A stretch of DNA of 64,000 bases from Zancudomyces culisetae (taxonomy: Eukaryota; Kickxellomycota; Harpellomycetes; Harpellales; Legeriomycetaceae), in the NCBI GenBank assembly GCA_001969505.1, contig LSSK01000008.1:1-64000 (forward strand), given 5' to 3'. Position 1 is the first letter of the stretch. Each line of letters starts with the position of its first letter. The translations under genes and the position numbers were made by a program. Under the pieces are notes generated by a model that was given only the letters and a program-made list of their open reading frames with translations, was not told the origin of the DNA and did no database searches. Below, in pieces: positions 46,388 through 57,559 of this stretch.

Positions 46388-47241
46388 TGCCTACCTATTG
46401 CTCTTGTTGTATAAATGTTTGTATTACTAACAGTACAGCAAGTATACTGTCTAATTTGGTTTTAGTGAGAAAGAGCAGTAATGGTCTTGGGTGTTAAAAC
46501 TGTATACCAAATCTTTAAGGTCTTGTAAATGTGGTATAGATTTCATTTCCCCCCTTTTTTTTAGTCGTGAATTTTTTTAGGACATTAATATTTTTATTTT
46601 TTTTTGCACTTGATTTTTATCTTCTTGTCTCGGCGAATCATGTAACCAGATTTCAAGTTCCATCTCAATAATTGAGATAGTAACTAAAATTTAAGGAAAT
46701 TCAACCTGTTAAATTAATTAGAACCATGGTCCAAACTCCCATTTTTAACCTCACTTTAGCTACGTCTACTCCGCAAATCACATTCAAAACACCAGCAATA
46801 TTTTGTTATTTATCAATCTCGGCCCAGATTGGTCCCATAAAAATCACATGAAAAAAATTAAAGTAATCAGTGCAGCATTTCAAGCCATGGAAATCATATA
46901 CTCCAACACCCCCCTTTCTGCCCTGCTACCATGGCTCATAACATATGCATATTTGATGTGTGAGATAATATGTGCATCCAGAACCAGTTTCTTTCCAAAC
47001 ATCAAATGAAAACTCTATTAATATTTCATCATTTCGACAAGAAAGAGGGCTCTGGTTTGTTCTGATTCAAACAGTCTTATTTTTTTATTCACATTGGGGT
47101 TTTTGACTATGTTAAAAGTAAGCTAAACCTATAGATTTAGTATCAATAATAATAGCAATAATAACAATAATAAATTAGTACTATCTACAACATCGGTTTA
47201 ATACAAACAAAGCAACTAATAAAAATAACAACATACTCGCA
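46388..47241. other. intergenic region upstream of PEX16
   Basis: No gene supported. AT-rich with T and A runs; presumably holds the PEX16 promoter and the 3' end of the next minus-strand gene. Confidence 0.5.
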
Positions 47242-47787
47242 CTATGGTAGTTTCGGAAGTGGATGACTGTTAGACGTTTTGGTCATAGCCATTGGTGAGG
47301 TTTTTGTTGGGACTATATATTCTGCGTTAGGCAAGGTGTTTACAACATCTTTAGCTCTTCGTTCAGCTTCCGATTTTCGAGCCAGTTTTGGAGCTTGTTT
47401 TTTATGCATGTGTTTGTTATGGTTCTCAACTTTCTTACTCTTATATTTACCACCGTGATTTTTTGCATGAGATGTCTTTACTTGCTTGAACTCTGCCTTC
47501 CTTGCAACAGTCGATATAGTTTTTTTTGCAAAGCGAAGCCTCTTTCCTGTGTCAATAGTAAAGGTGGGCGTTGGTTTAAATGTATGTATATTTTTTTTGT
47601 AAAGAGAGTCTAGTTTGCCTCCTACTGGTGTGGGTTTCAAAATATCGGACTTGCCAATGTATTGTATTGGTCTTGGATTAGGGGGACTAATGTGTAAAAC
47701 GGTATCCATGTCAAGCATTACCATGTAGTATGCGATTGCTGCGAGACCGATAAAACAAACTGATACTGCGCTAAATAGAAATAGCAT
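47242..47787 (-). CDS. small single-pass membrane protein with basic tail, unknown function
   Basis: ORF of 181 residues from the first true ATG at 47787; the frame stays open to 47823 but without another ATG. I do not recognise it. Residues 1-25 form a hydrophobic signal-anchor (LFLFSAVSVCFIGLAAIAYY). The rest is strongly basic and His/Lys-rich (HAKNHGGKYKSKKVENHNKH) with Pro/Thr at the C-terminus, and little predicted order. It is probably a type II membrane protein whose basic tail lies across the membrane from the N-terminus. Sequence just upstream contains GTAGGT and GTAACA, so an additional 5' exon is possible. Chance occurrence is unlikely given length and clean hydrophobic profile. 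Confidence 0.55.
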   Translation of the reverse strand: MLFLFSAVSVCFIGLAAIAYYMVMLDMDTVLHISPPNPRPIQYIGKSDILKPTPVGGKLDSLYKKNIHTFKPTPTFTIDTGKRLRFAKKTISTVARKAEFKQVKTSHAKNHGGKYKSKKVENHNKHMHKKQAPKLARKSEAERRAKDVVNTLPNAEYIVPTKTSPMAMTKTSNSHPLPKLP

Positions 47788-49841
47788 TTTGAGTCTTAAA
47801 GTACCTACCCTGTTACCTAGCAATGAAAAATCTCGAGGATATGTTTAAATGTTTTGTTTAAGTCAAGATATACAAAATTTAAGTATAAAATCCCACCTTC
47901 AGTTTTTCAAACGCGTATTTTTTTTTGATTAGTATCGATCTTTTATACTTTCAAACAGTAAACTCAACCTAGATGGTAAATCATGCATGAAATATATATA
48001 AAAAAGAGCTATACTCAACTTTTTTTTTAGGACCCACATTAAAAATTCCCAAGCTTATACGTTATATTACATTATTTTGCGTATGGGTTCAAATATGTAG
48101 ACTCATCATGCCTCTTTAAATGTACAATTTGGTGAACTGTTAACATCTCTTTTTGGGGGGTTTGCTTTTCGGACCTTTTTTTCACTAAAGTTTATTCCTT
48201 TTAATTAAGAAAGAAAAAATAATGCAAAACTAAATTAAGACTCCAAACCATCTTGGAAGTATTCATTTGATTTGGTTCATAAATATTTAATACCTAGGCT
48301 GAGACGAGTTTGGCACTGAGAATATTACACTAACTTGGAATATTATCCGTCTTATTTTATTACTTTTTGGGCTAAGGATAAATTAGTGGTACTTTTATCA
48401 GTTTACAATCAACTATGAGCAAATAATCTGAGCATCAAAGCAGAAACCCTCTTGCCTCTCAGTTTTAAAACATGAGAAAAGCTTTATATTTTATGGGAAT
48501 TGCACGCAATATTAACTTGGTATGACTAGAAACCAAAATTCATGATTTTTTATTTGAAAGTATAGTTGTATGTGACATATTGCAAGAAAAAAAATAACAA
48601 GGCGTTCCTTCTAGTACAATTAACCTCAAACCAGGATTAGCCTAAGAATTTCAAATAACCTAGAAAAGCAAATAAGCGCGCAACACTGCATTGGACACTT
48701 GATAACTCAGTCTTTTTTTTCGTTTTGATGGTATATTAGAATGGTTAAACCGATATTCTATCACTAATCTGAAAAAAAGGATAACAATAATAATGAAATT
48801 CAAACAAAATAAGGGCGTATGCAACTAATCATTGTTATTTTAGGAGTAGCTTGACGCCCTGTGGATGTGAAAGTTTCCTATAATATATTGCGATATGGGA
48901 AGTTTCTCAAGTTTAGAAGAAAGAATATAAACATGGTTTAGTGCAAGTAAATACAAGGAATGTTTATCCAGAAATATTATAATTAAGGAGTTTACCGATT
49001 CTGTGATGCGTTTATACACCACAAGTTGTTCTTTTATATAGATTTCTATTTACTAAAATACATTGATGATTTTTATTTATTTGATTCCTTGAAAAATTAA
49101 ATCATATAAAAAATTTAATAGCGCGAAATAAAGCCCGTGGGTTAAGGAAAATGGATGAACAATAAGAGTTCCAGGATATCGAACTTTATGGGCAAGTATA
49201 TGGATTTAACATGGGATTTGATACTAAAACTTCCTCTAGTGCATGAAACGCAACTACAGTTCGTGTTTAAAATGTTTAACATGAAATGAAAATGTTCATA
49301 TAAAGTTGATTAAACCGGACATGAGAATAGTAAAAAAATAAAGATAAGATGGGAAAAGGAACGACAAATTTGGTCCAGATATCTGCTAGAAAGTTGCTGA
49401 AAGGCTGGTTCCCCTAGCCTATAGGTTTCTACGTGAATTACCTAATTAGAAATTCCGTGTTGTTTTTTTTGTTACAAAAAATATATCTCAAATCTGAACT
49501 TTGTAAATAAATGTCCAAATTTAGAAATTTCAAACGAAACGAAAAAGGATTAGGGTCAAAGGCAAGTAACTTGGGCATTATCCACTACAAGCAAGTGATA
49601 TTCAATCCAGGACTTGTGTACACTGGGGGGTAATCATCGCTGCATCAAATATAGTTTGAAATTGTAAACATTTCAGGTTCTTGATCCAAAACACTTGTGC
49701 AAAACAAAAAAAAGGGGCGGGAGAAATGAGTTTTGTATAAAAAAATATCGATGTTTAAGAAACAGTTTAATGGTTGAAATTTGAGAAACGACGGATGATA
49801 AGTAATAAAGTAAAACCAAAAAAACAAGAAAGAATTGTGAT
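47788..49841. other. intergenic region
   Basis: A 2 kb spacer between a minus-strand gene and SGF29. AT-rich with short ORFs only; no RNA gene or domain recognised. Confidence 0.5.
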
Positions 49842-52800
49842 ATGATGGCACATGAACAGGCTACAACAATTAACGGGATGGAGCTTCTTAATACCCAGGA
49901 AAAAGTGGGCGAATTACTAAAGATTATTAATGGGGTGTATAAGAAGTATCATGAAAATGGTAATACTATTTTTAAATCAATTATTCATATAATAGAAATC
50001 TAATGGCGTAAAGAGAAGCCACATGAAATATGGCAAATGATCATAATATAGGAGGGGGAGAAAAAGAAAGTACAAGGGTCGGTAACAAATGATTAACAAT
50101 TAAATGATATTTTTTAGATCAAGACTGGAGCAAAATTAGCGAGAAAGATAAAGAGACGCTTCCAGAAACATATGAAATGGCAATAACAGAAACAAAAAAG
50201 GAGATACATTTGATAGAGGATCTGTTGAAACGAATAGAGCTATACAGCGAAAAGGATGGTATCTGTGGAGGTGAAGACAAAGAAATTGAAAATGATAAAG
50301 AAAAAGTATCAAAGGTGGTAACCAAGGTGGTAGGGGGTAAAAGCACTAGGCTTGACAACAACGACAGTAAAGATACACAGGGTTACGATGATGAACGGGT
50401 CAGGGGAGGAAGGAGTATCTCTGAAAACGCAATGAATACTGGTTCAAGTGAAACGGATGCTGGGAAAACTGGGGACAGCGAAGCAGGAGCCATAACAAAA
50501 GGTGGTGTTGTTGTTGGAGCTGAAGATGGTGAGCGGTATGAGAAGGAAGAAGGTATGTATATGATCAATAAATATACAAATAAAAATATTAAGATGATAT
50601 ACCGGAATGAGTCTGATAAAAAAAACAAGATATTAACAGTGATATTACCAAATAGAGAGCAAAAAGGGTGGGGGTGATCAAGCTTCAAAAAACAGTGGTG
50701 ACGGTAAAGGGCAAGATATAATTCAAAGTGAAGAAGATAGCGGTAAGGTGAAGCAGGAATTTAATCTAAAATTATACTTTAAAGATGAAGACCAAGGTCA
50801 AGAAGAGACCACAAAGCCCAAGAAAGAAATAGCTACAGGAGGCTTGAACAGGAGGATAAAGCTAGAAAAGGGAGAAAGCGGAGACTTTGAGGAAAAGGGT
50901 GGTAAGGGGCTAAAGAGTAGACAGAGTGGGAAGGGTGTAGATAGTAGGACTAGAAAGGAACCCAGCTACGTTCAAGGAAACACGGGTCAAAAAGGGGATA
51001 GGTATGAAGGAGAAGGCTATAAGAGCAGTGGAAACAAGAAAGGAAGCAACGAGAATGAGAATAAGGATAAAGCTCTGGAGGATGAAAGTAGTGAAGAAGA
51101 GAAGGCGACACAATGGGATACAAAAGTGGCTAACATGAAAGATGGTAGTGGACATACAAAGGGTCAAGGAAGTATAGGTATAGGTGCAGGTATAGGTGCA
51201 GGTACAGATGGTGGGAGGGCAAAATTGGGGAGCAGAAATGTGGGCAAAGGGAACTATCGGGAAAAGACAATTACAATGGAAAGGGTAAGTACAGGAACAG
51301 CCGAATCAACACCTACAGAGCCTACCACACCAACGACGACATCATTAGGTGCAGGTAGCTTGCGGAATGCAGATAAAAGGGATTATGATAAAGCCAGAGT
51401 GGAGAGAGATAGAGTGAGAGACAAGGGAAGAGACCGTGACAAAAATAGAAACGGGGAGAAAGAAAAGGACAAGGATAAAGATCGAGAACGAGAAAAAAGT
51501 AGGAGTATGGACAAAGACAAAGATAGAGGTAAAGATAAGGATAAGGATAGGGGTAGAGGCAGAGATAAGGACAGGGATAGGGACAGGGACAGAGATAGAG
51601 ATAGAGATAGAGAAAGGGATAGGGACAGAGAAAGAGATAGGGACAGAGATAGGGACAGAGATAGGGACAGAGACAGAGACAGAGATCGCGACAGAAATAG
51701 AAATAAAAGTAGAGAAAGAGAGCGAAATAGGAGCAGAGACCGGGAAAGGGATAAGGATAGAGATAAAGACAGGGGTAGAGATAGGGAAAGGGATAAGGAT
51801 AGAGATAGAGATAGAGACAGGGATCGTGATAGGGATCGTGATAGGGATAGAGATAGGGAGAGGGATAGAGAGAGAAACAGGGATAGGGATAGAGACAGAG
51901 ATAGAGACAGGGAGAGGGATAGGGAGAGAGATAGGGAGAGGGAGAGAGAAAGAGACAGGGATAGAGAAAGAGATAAGGATAAGGATAAGGATAAGGATAG
52001 AGGTCGGGATAAAACGCGGAATAAAGATCGAGGTAGGAGCATGGAGCGTGGTCACGAATCCAAAGTGTTGGAAGAAGGCCGAAACAGTGGCAGCCCATCA
52101 TCACACACGAGCACCAGCAACAGTTCCAATTCGTATCCAACACCTAGATCTCGTCAACCAGTCTCACAATCGCCCTATATATCTCAGCCTCAGCCTCAGC
52201 CTCAGCCTCAACCTCAATCTCAATCTCAACCACAACCCAGGACCTCTGTCTCAACAAAAGATAAAGGCCGATCATTCCGACAACTAGATTTCTCGCGAGA
52301 TAGAAAAACTCCTGTACATATACAGACCCCTCCTAAGGAGCCTGTTCGCACCGCAACAGATGAAAAGCTAAGCGAGCAGCCTATTGCCACACAAGTGGTC
52401 GGTGCTGAACAACAGACTACAGCTGGTACAAAAAGAGGTTCTGAAAACATTGACAAGGGCGGTATAGAGGCGGGGCTCAGGTCAAAAGAAACGGCAAACG
52501 GACCTGTAAAGCGCACGCGTACAGGCGATTCGGGGGGTGAACAAGGCTCAACAGATATAAAACGGCGATCTGGTTCTGTATCTGCATCTGCGACAGAACC
52601 TACGGGTGTAACCGACTTTGCTCATTTGATAAAGGTAGGAAGCTATGTGGCGGCCAAAATGCCTTCCGAAGATGACCCCAATGGCGAATGGATCTTGGCC
52701 ATTGTTCGGACAATTAGTGCAGACAAGAAAAAATACACAGTTGAGGACGTCGATGAAATAAGCGATCTCAGTCAAAAGGCAAAGACGGCCTCCCCCAATC

Positions 52801-53240
52801 TCCACGTTCTAAGCAGAGCGCAGGTTATATTTGTTTCCGATCCTTTCACAGCTGCTGGCGACTCTTCTGCTGCCACATCGACAACAACATCGCGCAGAAA
52901 GGCCTCGCATGCATCAACTGCACTCTCACCAGCAGATAAGCAGGTTTATGCATCCAAAAAGAGTATCATCACTGGGGACAGGGTTTTGGGTATTTATCCA
53001 AACACAACTGTCTTTTACCGTGGCGAGATAATAAAAACAGGCAGCAACCCTGGCCCAAGCGATCTTCCTCATTTTATCAACGGGTCATTGGCAACGGCTG
53101 ATCACCATCCAGCTGTCATCACCTTTCTTAAGAAATGGGAGTCCAACTATGCCGGAAAGCCGTTCTTCACAATCTTGTTTGATAATGATGACGGAAGGTT
53201 GACTGATGTTCCCAGCATTTTGGTCTTGAAGGAAAACTAG
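49842..53240 (+). CDS. SGF29: SAGA-associated factor SGF29 with very large low-complexity insert
   Basis: Model: exons 49842-49959, 50118-50552 and 50656-53240, 1045 residues, with two phase-1 introns (158 and 103 nt; donors GTAATA and GTATGT). The N-terminus is helical (EKVGELLKIINGVYKKYHEN, then EIHLIEDLLKRIELYSEKDG), as in Sgf29. The last ~220 residues are the tandem-Tudor domain that reads H3K4me2/3: VGSYVAAKMPSEDDPNGEWI, LAIVRTISADKKKYTVEDVD, ITGDRVLGIYPNTTVFYRGE and PFFTILFDNDDGR. Sgf29 recruits the SAGA/ATAC acetyltransferase complexes to methylated H3. Known proteins are about 260-300 residues. Here some 600 extra residues separate coil and Tudor parts, including an Arg-Asp/Glu repeat of about 220 residues and Gln-Pro repeats. 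The same frame runs through the repeat into the Tudor domain, so the fusion looks genuine. Confidence 0.9.
51402..52010 (+). repeat. coding hexanucleotide repeat (GAYAGR)n encoding Arg-Asp/Arg-Glu dipeptides
   Basis: About 600 nt built largely of imperfect six-base units such as GATAGG, GACAGA and GATAGA. They encode alternating Arg and Asp or Glu within SGF29. The lowest degeneracy is at 51570-51690 and 51790-51960. The register makes all frames open on both strands, which explains the long Leu/Ser-rich antisense frames. Confidence 0.95.
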
Positions 53241-54307
53241 AAAGGATGGATATATATGGCTATGTTTTTTTAGCACATGTTTTCCATGGCTTTTGCCAGT
53301 TCTTGAGTTAGTTTTTCTCTATATTTTTATCTTTTGTTTTATTTTCTGTATTTTATTTACATTTACATTTTGTTAACGCCATCTCTTTTTTTTTTGTTAT
53401 TTGTTAAGATCGCCAAACATGAAGATGTGATTCAAGCCAGATCAAGGTGCGCCCACATGAATATATGTACACGTATATATTGTGCACATAGATGCACGTG
53501 TTGTCAGAATTTTATCCATAACCATGCATTGGTTCCTGCACTAATACGAACATGAAAAAAATACTTATATCCAAAGAGTGGGTGTGGAATGGTTATTGTC
53601 TTGTTAATTGTTATCGGACAATTAAACTAGAATTGAGGTAATCATACCATCAAGACTTTTTTAAGAATGGGCATAAATGTTATTCCATTAAATTGAAACG
53701 CGTGAAAGCTTATAGTATTTAATTCGGATCTAACAATGCGATATAACTTTTTGTATCCATTTTCCCCATTTGTATAATTCGAAATATCGATATCTCCCCC
53801 TATTTCCCTATTTGCTAATTGTTTCTAATTTAACAATTGTTTGTTTTTATTTGCACTGGCGGTTAATTGTTGAGTCAATTTTACATAAAGGTAATCGGAA
53901 AAACACAATCAAAAAATTTACTTCCTCCCCTCCCATCCCTTTCCCTCTTTGGTACATAAACAAAATTGACTTTGCTCTAGAAAACTTCAAACAATTTAGC
54001 AGAAGTACAAAATTTTTTTTTTGTTTTGTTGCTTTTCCTTAAGAATAATAGCATGTGTTATTATTAGAAAAGTATACGTATTTATCGCATCCACCCCCCC
54101 CTTTTCCTCCCTTTAGATTCCGTGTATATATAGAGGAATACCAGCTGTGAATGCTGACATGAAAAAGATCGGCGGAAACAAACTCGAAATTGTGATCAGA
54201 ATATCGCGCTAGTAAGCGTAAATGCGGTGGGGAGAAAAATACAAAAGTTGTGAAGGTGTGTCGGAGGGTAAAACTGTATATATAGTATATAAAAACATAA
54301 GAAAAAT
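53241..54307. other. intergenic region
   Basis: About 1.1 kb between SGF29 and the PAS-like gene, same strand. AT-rich, with a C8 tract at 54094-54101; no gene supported. Confidence 0.5.
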
Positions 54308-56954
54308 ATGGAACGAGCAGACGAGATACCGTTCTGTAGCATAGGGTTGGATTCTGCCCTGGAAGCAGAGAACGAGGCAGCAAGAAAACTGCTAAATCCA
54401 AATTTGGAGCATTACCACACAGTGTGTCCATTAAAACCTTTTTCGCACATGATATTGTCGTATAGTACAAAGAGGCGTACGAGTAAAAGCGTAGAGACGG
54501 GTGAAAGTAGCGGTGGCTTTGAAGATGGTTTACACAAGGTTGGATTAGAAGAGATTAAGGAAGGTAAAATAGAATATTTGTCAGAGGGGTTGGTGAGAAA
54601 GCTCGGGCATCTAAACCAAAAGCACCGAAGACAGGGATTGATTGGAAAAAAGGTTTCAACTTTTTTGAAATTCGAAGCTGCAAAGGGCACAGAATATTAC
54701 AGCTTTGGGCCCTTTCGAAAAAAGAATAACAGCAGCTCTAGCCATAATAGCGGTAGTATTAGTGAGAATATAAACGGTATAAGTAGTAGAACATTGCCAA
54801 ACAATAGTAGAGATGCTAGTAGTCAGGGCAGAAAGGGAGACGATAAAAACAAGGAACCCCAAGGACTCTGGGGTGCTATTAAAAGATTAACCTCTGCGGG
54901 AAAAGATGAATGCGGGGAAGTTGAGCGAGAAGGTGGGATGGAGGTACAGGAGGGTACTATCCGAGAACAACGAAAAAGAGGAGAAGGTGAGGGCGAGAGA
55001 GAAGAGGAAGGTGAGGGTGAGGGTGAGGGTGAATACGAGGAGGAGCAAGGTAAAGATGAAGAAACGGCAGGTACAGTGGAATTAAAATGTATTGGAAAAG
55101 AGGGTACAGGAGAAGTATATGTAGGACAGCTGATGGATGGGCAAGGAAAAGAAATGATAGTGGTTGTGTGTGGGCATGGATTCACCAAGGAAACAGCAGA
55201 GAGGTGGTGGGATTGGAACACAAAGACAAACAAGGTACACGGACTTGGAGAGGATGTTCCTAAAGTACGAAGTGCTCTGTGTGTTGTATATATGGCTGAA
55301 ATTACAATATTGCACAGGATTGCGTGCTTTGGTTTGGACAACATTCTGCCTTCACCAATCAACTTTAACACCAAGCCAAACGAGGCTATATGGTCAAGTA
55401 TATACAACATTCACAGCAACAACAACGACAATAGCAGTTTGGGCTCAGAAAAGCGATGGATGTCGCTACTCTTATCACGGCATGGAATAGTTGAAATGGG
55501 GTATCCATTGACTCCTACGGCTATAAATATTGGTGATGAACATGAAACCGTAATGGCGGCCGAACGCGTAGCATTATCTGGAGTTCTAGGCGAGTCACTA
55601 CTGAGCCTTGTGCATCCGGAAGACTGTTATCGGTTGATCAAGGCATTGCGAATAGCATGGGACGCGCGACCAGACGTGTACTATTACTATTATCATGACA
55701 GAAATAGATATACTCGGTCAAGAAACATGGCCGAGTTTCTGCAAACACGAGCGAAAAACTTGCGAGAATGGAGGGCACAGGGGATTCAAGTTAATAACTC
55801 GGTTGTAGAGCTAACTGTGCAGATGCGAGATATCTCTGTATACTCTGCGCTAGATGGAGCGATAGAGGAGGCTGAATGGCGGCCTTTTGATTGGGGAAAT
55901 ACCAGCGAGGTTGATCGTGGGTGTCGGTTCGTCAAACTGAAGCTCTGTCGATGGCCGGCAATTATAACACCACCCAGACCCAAGTTCCATCAATTCTCTC
56001 GATTTTTATGATGATCCCGACCAATCCACTGCGAACAAGCTTGGTGGTAACAACGATGACCAGGCGGGCTTTGTTTTGGTTGCTATACAGCCCTTAGAAG
56101 ACAGAAAGAAAGAAATGAAGATTAGCTCTGCTTTTGCTGCTCACACCTTGAGTCTTGTTGACCGCAACAAATCAGTATCTTCATACACTCGCCTTTCTGC
56201 TCAGCCTGGCGAGCGTCTGTATCCCTTTACTAGCGAGCTTGACCTATATAGCTTATCCTTGGCTGATGCCCAACCAGATGAAGCAGATGGACAGACTCCC
56301 GATGGGAATACTGATGATAACACCCGTCCGGGCTCCTCTTTGGAGATTGTTAGCTCTTCTTTTGTTGAGGAGCAATATCAGAAAAACGACATCCAGTCTA
56401 ATTCTGGTTCAGAAACCAACAAGAACAGCATGGTGAAAAATGCATCCAACTCTCCAGCTGATGACTATCTTGGCCCGTCTTACGATTTACTTGTTCCTAT
56501 TGATTCTGATTACCACGCCTCTATTTCAAGAAATTACACTAGAAGAAACAGCTTGTTTGTAGGATATGGAGATCATTTAAATCTATCAAACAGCAGTGGA
56601 ACTAGGATCGGCAATTTGTTAGAATTTGATACTAGTGGTGTTCCTGAAGATCCGGAACGACCCTTGTTGCAAAATACTACTGCAAACTTTGAACCGCACA
56701 GAAAAAATGAGCTGGACAATGGTCTTCCCAAACAAAGTGGTGAATGTCAAGATAAGATCGATATTAACGATTTTACTTTATCTGAAAACTCTGAGCCTTT
56801 CAAAAACAATGCGAAAAATGTACTTTATAAAAATGGTGGAGCTGGCGGCAAGAAGTCTCTTGGGTTTTTACCTAGACAAAAGAGGTTATGGCCCATCCGA
56901 ACCACCACTTTGGTGCAAGCCCAACTGACTGCTTATAACAAGATGAAGATGTAA
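54308..56954 (+). CDS. PAS-domain-like protein; frame changes near 55982
   Basis: Frame 1 runs from ATG 54308 to a stop at 56011. The +1 frame is open upstream of that stop and continues to 56954. Reading the two together gives about 881 residues. Evidence that both belong to one protein: frame 1 ends its conserved-looking part with CRWPAIITPPRP, and the +1 frame takes up immediately with SSINSLDFYDDPDQ and then AGFVLVAIQPLED. The middle (about 310-560) resembles a fungal PAS-fold protein: VRSALCVVYMAEITILHRIA, LGESLLSLVHPEDCYRLIKA (a PAS helix F-type motif) and VVELTVQMRDISVY. PAS folds sense light, redox or ligands, or mediate dimerisation; the ligand is unknown. An E/G-rich repeat lies near residue 230. 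The shift may be a sequencing or assembly indel, a short intron with a weak donor, or programmed frameshifting. PAS identification is moderate. Confidence 0.6.
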
Positions 56955-57559
56955 CCTTTCATTATTACATCTCTCTCCCCCCCCCCTCCCTCACATACAC
57001 ACACACACACACACCCTTCCTTCTCTCGTAAATAGCTTATTAATATTATCATCATGTGAACTTTTTTCAACCCCTCATTTATACTTGCAAGAAATGCCTT
57101 TTGATCTGTCATCAGCACATAAGCAACTAAAAAAAAAAATTTTTTTGTACTAAAAAATAACCGACAAATGATGTTGTCAATAATCTCAGAAATTCGCCAA
57201 CCCATTTATTAACCTCACCATACGCCTTCCCAAGAAAAACCAGTATTTGCATCAAAACCAACATCTGCATTAGAACCACTAACATTTCAAAAAAATTTTG
57301 GAGGGGGAGAGGAGGGTGGGAGGGGCCTTTGTTTGGCTTTTTTTTTTTTTGGTATTACTGTTCTGCAAATATGGATGTTATGTTATTGCTAGCACTATAA
57401 TTATTGTTATCTCCAAAATAAACACAAGAAAAATAAATCAAAGAAAATATTTGCAATTTTTTTTTAATAGGTTATCTAAAGGCATATTGTAGAATCAAAG
57501 CGTGATTAATAGAAAAGTGTGGAAAAGAAGCGAACCATCACTTGCTCGAAAAAGTTATA
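56955..57559. other. intergenic region with microsatellites
   Basis: Spacer between the PAS-like gene and ATP11. It contains a C10 tract (56977-56986), an AC repeat (56997-57014) and T runs at 57340. No gene. Confidence 0.55.
56997..57014. repeat. (AC)n microsatellite
   Basis: Nine AC dinucleotides shortly after a C10 tract, downstream of the PAS-like gene stop. Confidence 0.9.

Noticed and set aside
50553-50677. Continuation of the SGF29 exon 2 frame to a stop at 50677
   Set aside because: A GTATGT donor at 50553 and an acceptor before 50656 join it in frame to the long downstream ORF carrying the Tudor domain.
51322-52143. Long minus-strand Leu/Ser- and Tyr/Pro-rich ORFs (219-273 codons)
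   Set aside because: They are antisense readings of the hexanucleotide repeat in SGF29, which keeps all frames open; composition is purely repeat-driven.
54823-55410. 195-codon minus-strand ORF
   Set aside because: Antisense to the PAS-like gene; its Ser/Pro runs mirror the E/G-rich repeat on the plus strand.
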